NCBI GenBank assembly: GCA_964468125.1
Contig: CAYXVF010000024.1
Location: 1-63,274, forward strand
DNA length: 63,274 nucleotides
DNA from: CAYXVF01 sp964468125
GTDB taxonomy: Bacteria; Myxococcota; XYA12-FULL-58-9; CAYXVF01
Reading direction: 5' to 3'
The notes below the pieces were generated by a model, which did not search any database, had not been told where the DNA came from, and was given only the letters and a program-made list of their open reading frames with translations. A program made the translations under genes and the position numbers. Shown here one piece after another: positions 35,255-45,458 of the stretch. Position 1 is the first letter of the stretch. Each line of letters opens with the position of its first letter.

Positions 35255-35664
35255 TTGGAATCGTCATCGCCGCACACGCGGATCTGGCTTCCGCACTGCT
35301 CGATACGGCGAAGAACGTCACCCGGTTCGACGGAAAGGCTGCGGCTGTTGGAGTCGCGGATGGCGACACGTCCGCTTCGTACGAAGAGCGCCTGCGCTCC
35401 GCGGTCGCTGCGGTAAAGGAAGACCAGGGTGTCTTGGTGCTCACCGACATGTTTGGAGGGACTCCGTCAAACGTAGGCCTCACGCTGCATGAATCGGGCA
35501 GGGTAGAGGTACTCACCGGTGCCAACTTGCCCATGCTGATCAAGGCTCTGCAACTGAGTGGCTCCGAGGATGACTTAGCGACGATTGCTCAGAACGTTAA
35601 GGGAGCGGGAACCCGTGCAATCGCGATTGCGAGCGAGGTCCTCTCCGGTGGAGGGGTAACGTGA
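35251..35664 (+). CDS. PTS EIIA, mannose family (ManX-like), without IIB/IIC
   Basis: 137 residues, a complete EIIA(Man) domain. Predicted phosphorylation site His9 is in GIVIAAHADLA; VLVLTDMFGGTPSN is the other conserved segment. No IIB, IIC or IID gene is present, so it probably serves regulation: it can receive phosphate from HPr and report PTS state. It is translationally coupled on both sides. Confidence 0.9.
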   Translation: MIGIVIAAHADLASALLDTAKNVTRFDGKAAAVGVADGDTSASYEERLRSAVAAVKEDQGVLVLTDMFGGTPSNVGLTLHESGRVEVLTGANLPMLIKALQLSGSEDDLATIAQNVKGAGTRAIAIASEVLSGGGVT

Positions 35665-35923
35665 TCAGCCGAGTCCTTCTCGTATCCAACGACCTCGGCC
35701 TACACCTGCGCGCCGCCGGCGTCCTCGCTCGGGTGGCCACGCGCTTCGAGTGCGAGCTCTCGCTGAAGCGAGAGAGCCACACCGCCAACGCGAAGAGCAT
35801 CATGAGCGTTCTGTCTCTCGCCGCGGCAACCGGGACCGAGCTCGAGCTCATCGCAGATGGTCCCGATGAAGACGACGCCGCCCGAGAGATCGAAGCCCTC
35901 TTCCTCGCCGGATTCGAGGCCAC

Positions 35924-35927
<4 letters not shown>
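35661..35927 (+). CDS. ptsH: HPr phosphocarrier protein
   Basis: 88 residues, standard HPr length. Catalytic His15 and Arg17 are present, but the canonical GLHARPA reads GLHLRAA, with Ala18 in place of Pro. Regulatory Ser46 is present in AKSIMSVL, the HprK target site. GTG start with four-nucleotide overlaps to both neighbours. It shuttles phosphate from EI to PtsN and the ManX-like EIIA, and is tuned by HprK. Confidence 0.94.
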
Positions 35928-37689
<1,762 letters not shown>

Positions 37690-37693
<4 letters not shown>

Positions 37694-37977
37694 GCGATCC
37701 GACGCACACGCTTCTCCTCGATGGGCGTCTCGTCGCCTTCATCTATGCGATCGATGAGTCGAAAACCGCAGCCGTGGTTCGCGCGGGCACCGACGAGCAG
37801 ATCGCCGCACTCGCGGACGGCCGGGTCGAGGTGTTCTCGCGCACGCACGAGGAGCTGATGGCGACTGTCGCAGAAGAGAAGGCGGACCTCGAAGGCTTCC
37901 TGTTTCGTGTGCAGCTCGAAGGATTCGAGCTACGGGAAGGGCGCGTACAGCCCACAGCGTCCTTGCAAAGATTCTAA
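37690..37977 (+). CDS. Small conserved-looking protein at the end of the PTS operon, unknown
   Basis: 95 residues, GTG start overlapping the ptsI stop, no signal peptide or membrane segment. The N-terminal half is beta-like (HTLLLDGRLVAFIYAIDESKTAAVV); the middle and C-terminal parts are helical and acidic (EELMATVAEEKADLEGFLFRV). I do not recognise a family. The coupling suggests dosage matched to Enzyme I. Confidence 0.65.
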
Positions 37978-37992
37978 CCTCTCGCGCCGGCG

Positions 37993-38467
37993 CTATTCGC
38001 GTTTCTGCAGCTCGAGCTGCAGCTCGAGTCGAGAGGTCTCAAAGGCCTCGATCTCAAACTCGCGCTGGAACTCTCTGAACCCTGGCCGCCGCAGCACGAT
38101 GACGTGTGCCCCCGGGGGCAGCGACACCGCGGGCTCGGCGAGCGGAGTGGTTCCGATTTCCTTGCCGTCGATCTCGACGGTCACTCCAGGGACCTCGATA
38201 TCGACTTTTAGTGTCCCGACGATCTTGTCCGGAGCAACGAGCTTGAAGGCGGCGANNNNNNNNNNNNNNNNNNNNNNNNNNNNNNNNNNNNNNNNNNNNN
38301 NNNNNNNNNNNNNNNNNNNNNNNNNNNNNNNNNNNNNNNNNNNNNNNNNNNNNNNCGATCAGCTTGTTGTCCAAACCGAGGCCGGAAAGGTTCATGATCG
38401 CGACCTTGCGCTCCGGCAGTTCCCCCGCTCCGAGGGCCAGCGCGAATTCGAGAACGATGATCCCCAT
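37993..38467 (-). CDS. PEGA-domain protein, interrupted by a sequence gap
   Basis: The 5' part encodes MGIIVLEFALALGAGELPER followed by KVAIMNLSGLGLDN, a signal-like start with a TolB-like beta strand; then 100 N interrupt the gene. After the gap the frame ending at 37993 encodes a textbook PEGA motif region (TVEIDGKEIGTTPL, then LPPGAHVIVLRRPGF) and a TAG. The two halves are in different frames across the N-run, which is expected if the gap length is arbitrary. It lies 44 nt downstream of the kinase on the same strand, so the kinase and this PEGA protein likely form an operon. Confidence 0.6.
38256..38355. other. Assembly gap (100 N)
   Basis: Exactly 100 undetermined bases, the conventional scaffold placeholder. 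True length is unknown. It falls inside the PEGA-protein gene. Confidence 0.98.
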
Positions 38468-38511
38468 GGCGGCGAGAATAGAGGGAGTCGTGCCGGTGGT
38501 CCAAGCGAGCG

Positions 38512-40329
38512 CTAGCGCTCGAAGACCTCGTTCACTTCGACCGTCGAATTGGGCGAGATCACGACGCGACGTCGTTTCGGGGCGTAGCCTTCCAGCTCGA
38601 GCACCACCTCGCGCTGACCGGCACGCACCCTGCGCGCTCGAAAGGGCGTGTAGCCGAGGGTCACCTGATCGATCAGCACCTTCGCCCCTGCGGGAGTCGA
38701 CTCAACGGCGAGCGCGCCGTAGGCGTTGGGGTCGACCCGTGTGTAGCTCCAGGTGAACACAATGATCCCTGCAGCGACCAGAATCGCCGCGCCGAGGATC
38801 AGATAGTCTCGAATCTGGCGTTCACGAGGCAGAGGGTTCTTCGCGATCCGCGTCGTCTGCGTCAGCACTGCCGTAGCCGGTGGGGTTGCGGAGGGAGACC
38901 CACGTTTCACCGGCACGTCCGGCAGAGTGGTGACCGCAGGGTCGTCCGGGGGCGGAAAGCGCGGGTCCTGCTTGATCTCCGTATCCCGCTCGGCAGAAGG
39001 CTCCGGTCTTCGTTCGGAATCCGGGCGGTCTTTCCTGCGAACCACGGCGGTCATCGAGCCCTGTTCCTCGTGAAGCTGGAAATCGACCTGCGTCTCTCCT
39101 TCTCCGTCAGTGGCGGAAGCATCGCTCGAGTAACGGTCGCTACTGACCACCGCTGCAGGTGGGGGAGGTCCTCCGTACACCAGGTTGTTGCCGACGTCTT
39201 CGAGGGCGGGAGGGGGCTCGACGGACGGTACCCTGCGCGCACCGCCGGGTTCGGGCTCCGTCTCCGTGACACTCAGCTCTTCCGCCGGTCGTTCCGGGAG
39301 TGTGTCGGTGCCCTCGAGCCGGGCATGGTGGGCGGAAGAGCCGACGTATTCCTCGACGTCCCTCGGGAGCTCCTGGACCGAGTCCGCCTTCTCTATCCGC
39401 GAGCGCTCCGCTTCGATCTCCTGCGGAAAGAGCTCAGCCATGTAGGCCCCGATGTCGCGTTGCGACCGGTAGCCGTAGCGGCGCAGCATCACTTCGACGA
39501 TCGCGTCCCGCATGTCCGAAGCCGAGGGGAAACGCTTGGACGGCTCCGGGTCGAGCGCCCGAAGCACGACCCGCTCGAGATCACGGGTGACGTCGGTCAT
39601 GATCACCGAGGGGGGATAGACCTCCGAATGACGAACTTTGTCCAAGATGGAAAGGTCACTCGCTCCCGTGAACAAACGCTGCCCCGTCAGGAGCTCGAAG
39701 AGGAGCACACCGGTGGCGTAGATGTCTGAACGGAGATCGACACGCTCGCCGCGCACCTGCTCCGGTGACATGTAGCCGTACTTGCCGCGCAGCACTCCCG
39801 TGATGGAGTTGCCCTGCGTGGTCGCTTTCGCGATCCCGAAGTCGATGAGCTTGACCTCGCCGCTGTAGCTGATCAGCACGTTGTGAGGGCTGACGTCGCG
39901 ATGGACGATCCGCAGGGGCACCCCCGTCAGGTCCGCTTTTCGGTGGGCGTAGTCCAGGGCCTCTAGCATCTGGTCCATGATCGCCAAAACGATCCCATAG
40001 CTCATCGCGTTGCCCATGGCGTTCGCGCGATCCAAGATGCCACGCACGTCGCGGCCGGGAACGTACTCCATGGCGATGAAGTACGTGTCGCGAATTCGGC
40101 CGAGATCGTAGGTGCGGGCGATGTTGACGTGATCGAGCTGCACCGCGAGCTTCGCCTCGTCGATGAACATCGAAACGAAATTCGCGTCCGAGGCGATGTC
40201 CGAACGAATGCACTTCACCGCCATCAGCCGGTCGGCACCTTCGTAGCCGAACGTCTTGGCCAGAAAGATATCCGCCATCCCCCCGTGGTTGATGCGATCG
40301 ACGAGCAGGTATTTTCCGAGGCGCAGCAT
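38512..40329 (-). CDS. Hanks-type Ser/Thr kinase with C-terminal PEGA domain
   Basis: 605 residues. The kinase domain (about 6-275) has HGGMADIFLAK, Lys39, HRD at 143-145 (HRDVSPHN), DFG at 163-165 and SPEQ, all intact. A long Pro/Glu/Ser-rich juxtamembrane linker (about 310-510) follows, then one membrane helix (about 523-543) and a periplasmic PEGA domain (about 550-600: VESTPAGAKVLIDQVTLGYTP). The neighbouring secreted PEGA protein may be a partner. It is divergent from a DUF2007-like gene, with start codons 34 bp apart. Confidence 0.93.
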   Translation of the reverse strand: MLRLGKYLLVDRINHGGMADIFLAKTFGYEGADRLMAVKCIRSDIASDANFVSMFIDEAKLAVQLDHVNIARTYDLGRIRDTYFIAMEYVPGRDVRGILDRANAMGNAMSYGIVLAIMDQMLEALDYAHRKADLTGVPLRIVHRDVSPHNVLISYSGEVKLIDFGIAKATTQGNSITGVLRGKYGYMSPEQVRGERVDLRSDIYATGVLLFELLTGQRLFTGASDLSILDKVRHSEVYPPSVIMTDVTRDLERVVLRALDPEPSKRFPSASDMRDAIVEVMLRRYGYRSQRDIGAYMAELFPQEIEAERSRIEKADSVQELPRDVEEYVGSSAHHARLEGTDTLPERPAEELSVTETEPEPGGARRVPSVEPPPALEDVGNNLVYGGPPPPAAVVSSDRYSSDASATDGEGETQVDFQLHEEQGSMTAVVRRKDRPDSERRPEPSAERDTEIKQDPRFPPPDDPAVTTLPDVPVKRGSPSATPPATAVLTQTTRIAKNPLPRERQIRDYLILGAAILVAAGIIVFTWSYTRVDPNAYGALAVESTPAGAKVLIDQVTLGYTPFRARRVRAGQREVVLELEGYAPKRRRVVISPNSTVEVNEVFER

Positions 40330-40363
40330 CGAGTTATTCCGGTGGAGCTGTTATACACCAACC

Positions 40364-40603
40364 ATGGTTCCGGTTTACGTTTGCTATGATGCCCAAGTGG
40401 CGGAGCGCGTCGCCAAGCTCTTCGAGGAGATTGGCGCCGAGACCCGCATAGACGATCACGCATCCAGCTCCTTTCCCACAAATGTGGGGACGGAGGCTGA
40501 CCTCACCGTATCTGTGGATGAGGGGCACTTGGAAGAGGCGCGGGCGCTGGTGCGCGACGCGATCAAGGACGAAGTGATCCCCGACGAGGGTCACATCCTC
40601 TGA
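40364..40603 (+). CDS. DUF2007-like putative signal-transducing protein
   Basis: 79 residues, start VPVYVCYDAQVAERVAKLFE, with the alternating beta-alpha-beta ferredoxin-like pattern of small DUF2007 proteins that bind at signalling interfaces. The ATG at 40364 has TTATAC exactly 7 nt upstream, a possible leaderless -10. The last 41 nt overlap the convergent comEC 3' end. The family assignment is tentative. Confidence 0.6.
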   Translation: MVPVYVCYDAQVAERVAKLFEEIGAETRIDDHASSSFPTNVGTEADLTVSVDEGHLEEARALVRDAIKDEVIPDEGHIL

Positions 40604-42815
40604 GGCCCCCACAGCGGCCGAAGCCCCAAAACTGCTCACCGTCGCTTTCCACGCGAAGCTGGCCGCGCTCGTCCAGCCGCCACACCAACGCGTTCACGGA
40701 GCGGTAGCGCTCGAGCACCGACGGGTGCGGCATGCGATAGAGATTGTCTCGACCGGCCGAGACCACGACCCAATCGGGCCTTGCCGCGCGCAGGAGCGCC
40801 TCGCTGGAGGAGGTCTTGCTGCCGTGGTGGGGTGCTAGGAGCACGGAAACGTCGGGCCAACGAATGTCCGCTTCTCGTGCGCTGCTGATGTCGCCGGGAA
40901 ACGCGGCGCTGAAACGGCCGTAGCGCAACAGGGTGACCAGTGAGGCATCGTTTTCGCTGTCCGCGCGTGAAGCGGGCTCGACGATCAGTTGCACTGCGCC
41001 GAGTCGAACCTGGTGGCGTGTGTCCACACGGATCACGCGGACGCCCCGGCGGTGCGCGTCGAGGACGAGACGCTGCATCACCGGGCGAGTCGAGCCGTTC
41101 CAGAGGAGCCGACGAACGGGAAAGCGCTCGAGTACGGCGTGCAGCCCGCGTACATGGTCGGCGTCACCGTGAGTCGCGACGACCGTGTCGAGGGAACGCA
41201 CCCCGGCTCCGAGCAACGCCGGAACCACTTGGGCGCGACCGGGGTCAAAGCGACCCCGTCCCACCCGACCGCCACCGTCGATCAACCACGCGTCGCCCTG
41301 GGGCAGCTGAATCAGCGTCGCATCGCCCTGGCCCACCGCGATGTGGGTCACGCGCAAGAGCCGCGAGCTCCCCGCACCGTTGAACGCCAACGAGGCAATC
41401 ACGACGCTGCGCAGGAGCCAACGCGGTCCCGCTCGAAGCCATGCGCTGCCCGTCGCCGCGGCGCTGGAGAAGATGACTTCCGTGGTGGACCAGCCGACGC
41501 TCGTTGCTTCGGCTCGAGCGCAATGGGTTGCGATCACATCCACCAGCGCCGTCGCCCACTCGACCGGCGAGGAAAGAAAGGATGCGCCAGCGAAGAGACC
41601 GACACCATGGCACAGCACCAGCGGGGTGAGAACGAACGTCGCAATGGGGAGCGCGAGTGCATTCGCGAGTGGAGATGCCCAGGCGACCGAACCGAAGGCA
41701 CCGGCCACAATGGGAGCCGTGGCCATCGCTGGAGCGACCAACGCTTCTAGCCACCGCTGCCAGCGCGTGGCGTTCGGAGCAAGGAGCGCTGAAACGGCCA
41801 GGACCGACAGCCAAAGGCCGAGGTCGCCGAAGGCTCGGTCGTCGTGCATGACGATCGCGGTGAAGGCGAGGACGAGCGCTCGAATCGACGCCATGCGCTC
41901 CCCGCTCAAAGCGGCGACAGCCATCGCCGCCGCCATCAACACCGCACGGACCGCCGAGGTCGGGGCGCCGACCCAGAGGCAATAGAGTACGGCAACGAAG
42001 AAGGCGCTCGTCGAAGCGAGCTGTCGCCAGCCCCGCGGGGTTCTCCCAAGACGCGCGAGCGACCACGCGATGGCCGCGACCAAGCCATACGCGGCGCCCC
42101 CCACGAGAGTGACGTGCAGTCCACTGATCGCGAGCAGGTGCGCGAGGCCCGCGGCCGCCCAACGCCTGCGCAGGTCGTCTGGCATATCCCCGCGCGCTCC
42201 CAGGAACAATGCGCGTGCCACCGAGCGCCCTGGCTCCGCCAACGCACCCAAGTCCGCATAGACCTGGCGCCGCATCGCCGAGACCTTCAACTGCAACGGG
42301 TGCGCAAAGGACCGATGCACATGCGCACCCTCGACGACGAAACGAGGTGAGCGACCAAAACGGTCGGTGGGATTCGCACGGGCCTCGACCGCGCGGAAAC
42401 GGCCCGCCGCTTCGATGACGTCGCCAACACTCACCGGCGGCCGGGGTGAGAGACTCGCTCGGGCTTCGACACAGAATTCGCTCCATCCCTCGCGTGGTGA
42501 ACCACGCACTGCTTGCACCCGCAGAGAGACCGACTGACGCTCGTCGGTGCCAGCCACCGGTGCATCGAGCACGCGCGCGACGATGTGCGCAGGAAAGCTC
42601 GGCACGAGAGACGCACGGGTCTTGGGCACGAGCGCCCCGGCGCAGAAGGCGACGAGAAGCGCGGCGAGGTATCGACCGCGGACGATTCGCTCAGCGTGCC
42701 ATGCGAGCAGGAGCGCAAGGCACGCACCGGACAGTGCATAGACCGATGGGGACGCACGTCCCAAGGAGAGGGCGACACAGAGAGGAATGAGCGGAAGTGG
42801 GATCGTCTGCGACAT
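40563..42815 (-). CDS. comEC: ComEC/Rec2 DNA uptake channel
   Basis: 750 residues. The order is two or three N-terminal helices, a DUF4131 beta domain (about 60-175), the competence membrane domain with about ten helices (LLAISGLHVTLVGGAAYG and the LALPIATFVLTPL region), and a C-terminal metallo-beta-lactamase-like nuclease domain with HGDADH at about 549-554 and APHHGSKTSSS. It imports single-stranded DNA across the inner membrane in transformation. The start MSQTIPLPLIPLCVAL begins directly with the first helix; frames further upstream look non-coding. Together with PilB/PilT this points to possible natural competence. Confidence 0.93.
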   Translation of the reverse strand: MSQTIPLPLIPLCVALSLGRASPSVYALSGACLALLLAWHAERIVRGRYLAALLVAFCAGALVPKTRASLVPSFPAHIVARVLDAPVAGTDERQSVSLRVQAVRGSPREGWSEFCVEARASLSPRPPVSVGDVIEAAGRFRAVEARANPTDRFGRSPRFVVEGAHVHRSFAHPLQLKVSAMRRQVYADLGALAEPGRSVARALFLGARGDMPDDLRRRWAAAGLAHLLAISGLHVTLVGGAAYGLVAAIAWSLARLGRTPRGWRQLASTSAFFVAVLYCLWVGAPTSAVRAVLMAAAMAVAALSGERMASIRALVLAFTAIVMHDDRAFGDLGLWLSVLAVSALLAPNATRWQRWLEALVAPAMATAPIVAGAFGSVAWASPLANALALPIATFVLTPLVLCHGVGLFAGASFLSSPVEWATALVDVIATHCARAEATSVGWSTTEVIFSSAAATGSAWLRAGPRWLLRSVVIASLAFNGAGSSRLLRVTHIAVGQGDATLIQLPQGDAWLIDGGGRVGRGRFDPGRAQVVPALLGAGVRSLDTVVATHGDADHVRGLHAVLERFPVRRLLWNGSTRPVMQRLVLDAHRRGVRVIRVDTRHQVRLGAVQLIVEPASRADSENDASLVTLLRYGRFSAAFPGDISSAREADIRWPDVSVLLAPHHGSKTSSSEALLRAARPDWVVVSAGRDNLYRMPHPSVLERYRSVNALVWRLDERGQLRVESDGEQFWGFGRCGGLRGCDPRRGSLRP

Positions 42816-42938
42816 GCCCGGCCATGAGCATCGATCGGGCCAACGTCGAAACGTCCCGTTGCCTAGCTCCACGGGCAACGCCGACTCGGAGAAAATGCGG
42901 GCGGGATCGATTTTTCGAGGTGTGAGAGGGGCAAAGTT

Positions 42939-42967
42939 TTGCGCGGCTCTAGAACTGCTACTAGGCT
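42939..42967 (+). promoter_or_regulatory. Predicted promoter of the lytic transglycosylase gene (leaderless)
   Basis: TTGCGC (42939-42944), 17-bp spacer, TAGGCT (42962-42967), 7 nt to the ATG at 42975. No ribosome site. The remaining divergent intergenic sequence (42816-42938) shows no other feature I can support. Confidence 0.5.
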
Positions 42968-42974
42968 GTTTGGG

Positions 42975-45302
42975 ATGCGTTTCGCCACGCTCCTCCCCTT
43001 CGCGGCGCTCCTCGTCGGAGCCTTCCCTGCACACGCATCGGTGGGCCCCTTCGGCGACCGCGCGATCGTCGCGGCGCGAGAAGCACTCGATGCGGGAGAG
43101 GACGCCCGGGCTCTCTTGAGTCTGCAGGATGCGCTCGAACAACTTCCGGCGACGGGAGAAATGACCGCCCAAGCGCGTTTCCTCGCGGCGCGCGCGTCGA
43201 TCAACCTGGGTCTACATGCACGAGCGATCGACCACCTCGGAGGGGTCGACACGTCTCTGCCCGAAGCTCGCGACTTCGTCTGGTATTTGCGCGGCGTCGC
43301 CTACCGCGGCGCCGGTGATTGGGAGCGCGCCTCGGTCGAGTGGCGGCGGTTGGTCGGGCGCGAATGGCGCTCGCCGCTGGTTCCAAACGCACAGTTCAGC
43401 ATCGCCGATGCGCTGCTCGCTCTCGGTCGCTACGAAGCGGCCGCGGAGCAGCTCGACCTCGTCCTCGAGCGCTACTCGAGACACGACCGCTTCAGCACCG
43501 CGCGTTTTCTTCGCGCCCAGGTCGCCGAGCGCTTGCGCGACTGGGAGAAGGCCGGCGAGCTCTACCGCGAGATCGGTTTTCGCGATCCCCTCGATTACTT
43601 TGCCGACGAGTCGATGCGGCGTTTTGAGCGCCTGAGTGCGCGGCGCCGCATCGAACCCGCCGGCTTTTACGATTACCTCGGCCGCGCCGATCGCTTCCTG
43701 AGCGCACGCGCTCTCGAACCGGCGCGAGCACAGCTCGACGCGATCGAAAAGTGGGCGACGAGCCACTCGCGCCGCGACTCGCTCACCGAGCGCAGGGCAA
43801 AACTCGCCTACCGCGAGGAACGCTTTGAAGCGGCGGAGGCGCAGTACCGGGCGCTCGCGGACCGAAGCAGGGGTGCGCAACGCATCCGTCACCTGCAGTG
43901 GTTGTCGCGCAGCCTCGCGGCGCAGCAGCGATTCGACGAAGCCGTAGACGTCTACGAAAGCCTCGCGGGCCAATACGCCACCGACCGACGCGGGCGCGAG
44001 CTGCTGTTTAGAGCCGCCTGGCTCGCCTACAACGGGGGCGACCATACGCGCTCCCTCAAACTCTTCCGCTCGTTCGTGGAAACCTTCGGCGCAGACCACG
44101 AAGTCGACGACGCCCTCTGGTACATCGCTTGGAACGCCTACCGCCTCGGCGATCATCCCACGGCCTTGCAGACCCTGCGCCAGCTCCGTCGCGACTACCC
44201 GCGGTCGAAATTGCTTCAGCGCACGCACTACTGGGAAGCGCGCATCCTCGCCAGCGCCGGGCGCCATGAGGAAGCCGCTCGGGCCTATCAGGCTGCCGTG
44301 TCGCACGACCCAAATGATTATTACGCGGTGTACGCACGAATTCGACTCGAAGAGCTCGCCACGCAGGTGCGCCCAGAGCAGCCCGTTCACGTGACCATCG
44401 CCGAGCTCAGCCGAAAACAGGTGGCCTCCGTCGGCGAAGGGGAACCGGCCGGCTACACGACCCCAGACGATGAGGAGTCGATTCGACCCAACGCGCGCGA
44501 AAGCCGACTCTCCTTTGGCTCTGCGGTGTTCGACTGGACCTCGGAGGAAGGGCGCCGCGCGCTTCGCTTGATGACACTGGGTTTCGAGGCCGAAGCCACG
44601 GAGCTCGTACGCCTCCTGGATCCGCTCCCCGGGATCGACGAGGACACGGCACGCCACGCGCGCGCGCGTTTGCTCTACTCCCTGGGCGACTTCCACGGCG
44701 CCTTCAAGATCGCGGCGACCTTCTATCGAGACGATACACGCGACGGCTACACCCCTCGTTACCGGGAAACCTTCGAGATGCTCTACCCTCTCGCCCACCG
44801 CGAGCTTGTCGAGGCCGCTGAGTCGGAATGGGGGCTCTCGCCGCTGTTGCTTCTGTCGGTGATCCGACAAGAGAGTGCGTTCAACGACCGGGCCCGCTCC
44901 TGGGTCAGCGCACGGGGCCTGATGCAGATCATCCCGCCCACCGCCGAGCAGATCGCCCGCGCTCTCGAGTTCGAGGATTTTCATCCGGGTCTGCTCAACG
45001 ACCCTTCGATCAACGTTCGCTTCGGGGCCTGGTATCTGCGCGCCCTGCTCGACACCTATCGAGGGCATCCTCTCTTGGCGCTCGGAGGCTACAACGCCGG
45101 CCCGGTCGCGATGACCCGCTGGGTGGAGGCGCGCAGTGGCCTACACACCGATGAGTTCATCGAGGAGATTCCCTACACGGAGACCTGCGGCTACGTGAAA
45201 CGCATCGTCTCGAACCTTTCCCACTACCATGCGCTCTACGGCGGCGTCTTCGCGCTTCCAGAAACCCTCGAGACACCGGATCCGACGGGAATCCGTTTCT
45301 AA
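42975..45302 (+). CDS. Soluble lytic murein transglycosylase (Slt70-like)
   Basis: 775 residues with a clear signal peptide (LLPFAALLVGAFPAHA, about 1-19). Residues 30-580 form a superhelix of TPR-like helical repeats (for example RYEAAAEQLDLVLERY and HPTALQTLRQLRRDYP), followed by the C-terminal SLT domain (about 615-745). Catalytic Glu633 is in VIRQESAFN; GLMQIIPPTAEQ and LGGYNAGP are the other family-1 motifs. It cleaves peptidoglycan to 1,6-anhydromuropeptides in the periplasm. Its start coincides with the predicted leaderless promoter. Confidence 0.94.
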   Translation: MRFATLLPFAALLVGAFPAHASVGPFGDRAIVAAREALDAGEDARALLSLQDALEQLPATGEMTAQARFLAARASINLGLHARAIDHLGGVDTSLPEARDFVWYLRGVAYRGAGDWERASVEWRRLVGREWRSPLVPNAQFSIADALLALGRYEAAAEQLDLVLERYSRHDRFSTARFLRAQVAERLRDWEKAGELYREIGFRDPLDYFADESMRRFERLSARRRIEPAGFYDYLGRADRFLSARALEPARAQLDAIEKWATSHSRRDSLTERRAKLAYREERFEAAEAQYRALADRSRGAQRIRHLQWLSRSLAAQQRFDEAVDVYESLAGQYATDRRGRELLFRAAWLAYNGGDHTRSLKLFRSFVETFGADHEVDDALWYIAWNAYRLGDHPTALQTLRQLRRDYPRSKLLQRTHYWEARILASAGRHEEAARAYQAAVSHDPNDYYAVYARIRLEELATQVRPEQPVHVTIAELSRKQVASVGEGEPAGYTTPDDEESIRPNARESRLSFGSAVFDWTSEEGRRALRLMTLGFEAEATELVRLLDPLPGIDEDTARHARARLLYSLGDFHGAFKIAATFYRDDTRDGYTPRYRETFEMLYPLAHRELVEAAESEWGLSPLLLLSVIRQESAFNDRARSWVSARGLMQIIPPTAEQIARALEFEDFHPGLLNDPSINVRFGAWYLRALLDTYRGHPLLALGGYNAGPVAMTRWVEARSGLHTDEFIEEIPYTETCGYVKRIVSNLSHYHALYGGVFALPETLETPDPTGIRF

Positions 45303-45318
45303 AAAAAATCTCGAGGCA

Positions 45319-45340
45319 GCTAACCGCCCGAGCGGCTAGC
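45319..45340. repeat. Inverted repeat downstream of the transglycosylase gene
   Basis: GCTAACCGC and GCGGCTAGC flank a CCGA loop (one mismatch in nine). Eight A precede it at 45301-45308, but no T-run follows, so it is at best a weak terminator for the upstream gene. The rest of 45303-45458 is T-rich and holds no gene. Confidence 0.35.
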
Positions 45341-45458
45341 CTTGTATGACCACGCGTCTGTTTGCGTTTTTGACGGCTCCCGTGCGCGGGGCGAGGACTC
45401 GCCCTTGTGAACGAGAGCTCGACTTTGGTTTTTGGGCATTTTTGAGGGATTTTCAGCG

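Noticed and set aside
43212..45068. 618-codon minus-strand open frame opposite the lytic transglycosylase
   Set aside because: Antisense shadow; the plus strand has a signal peptide, repeats and the catalytic SLT motif.
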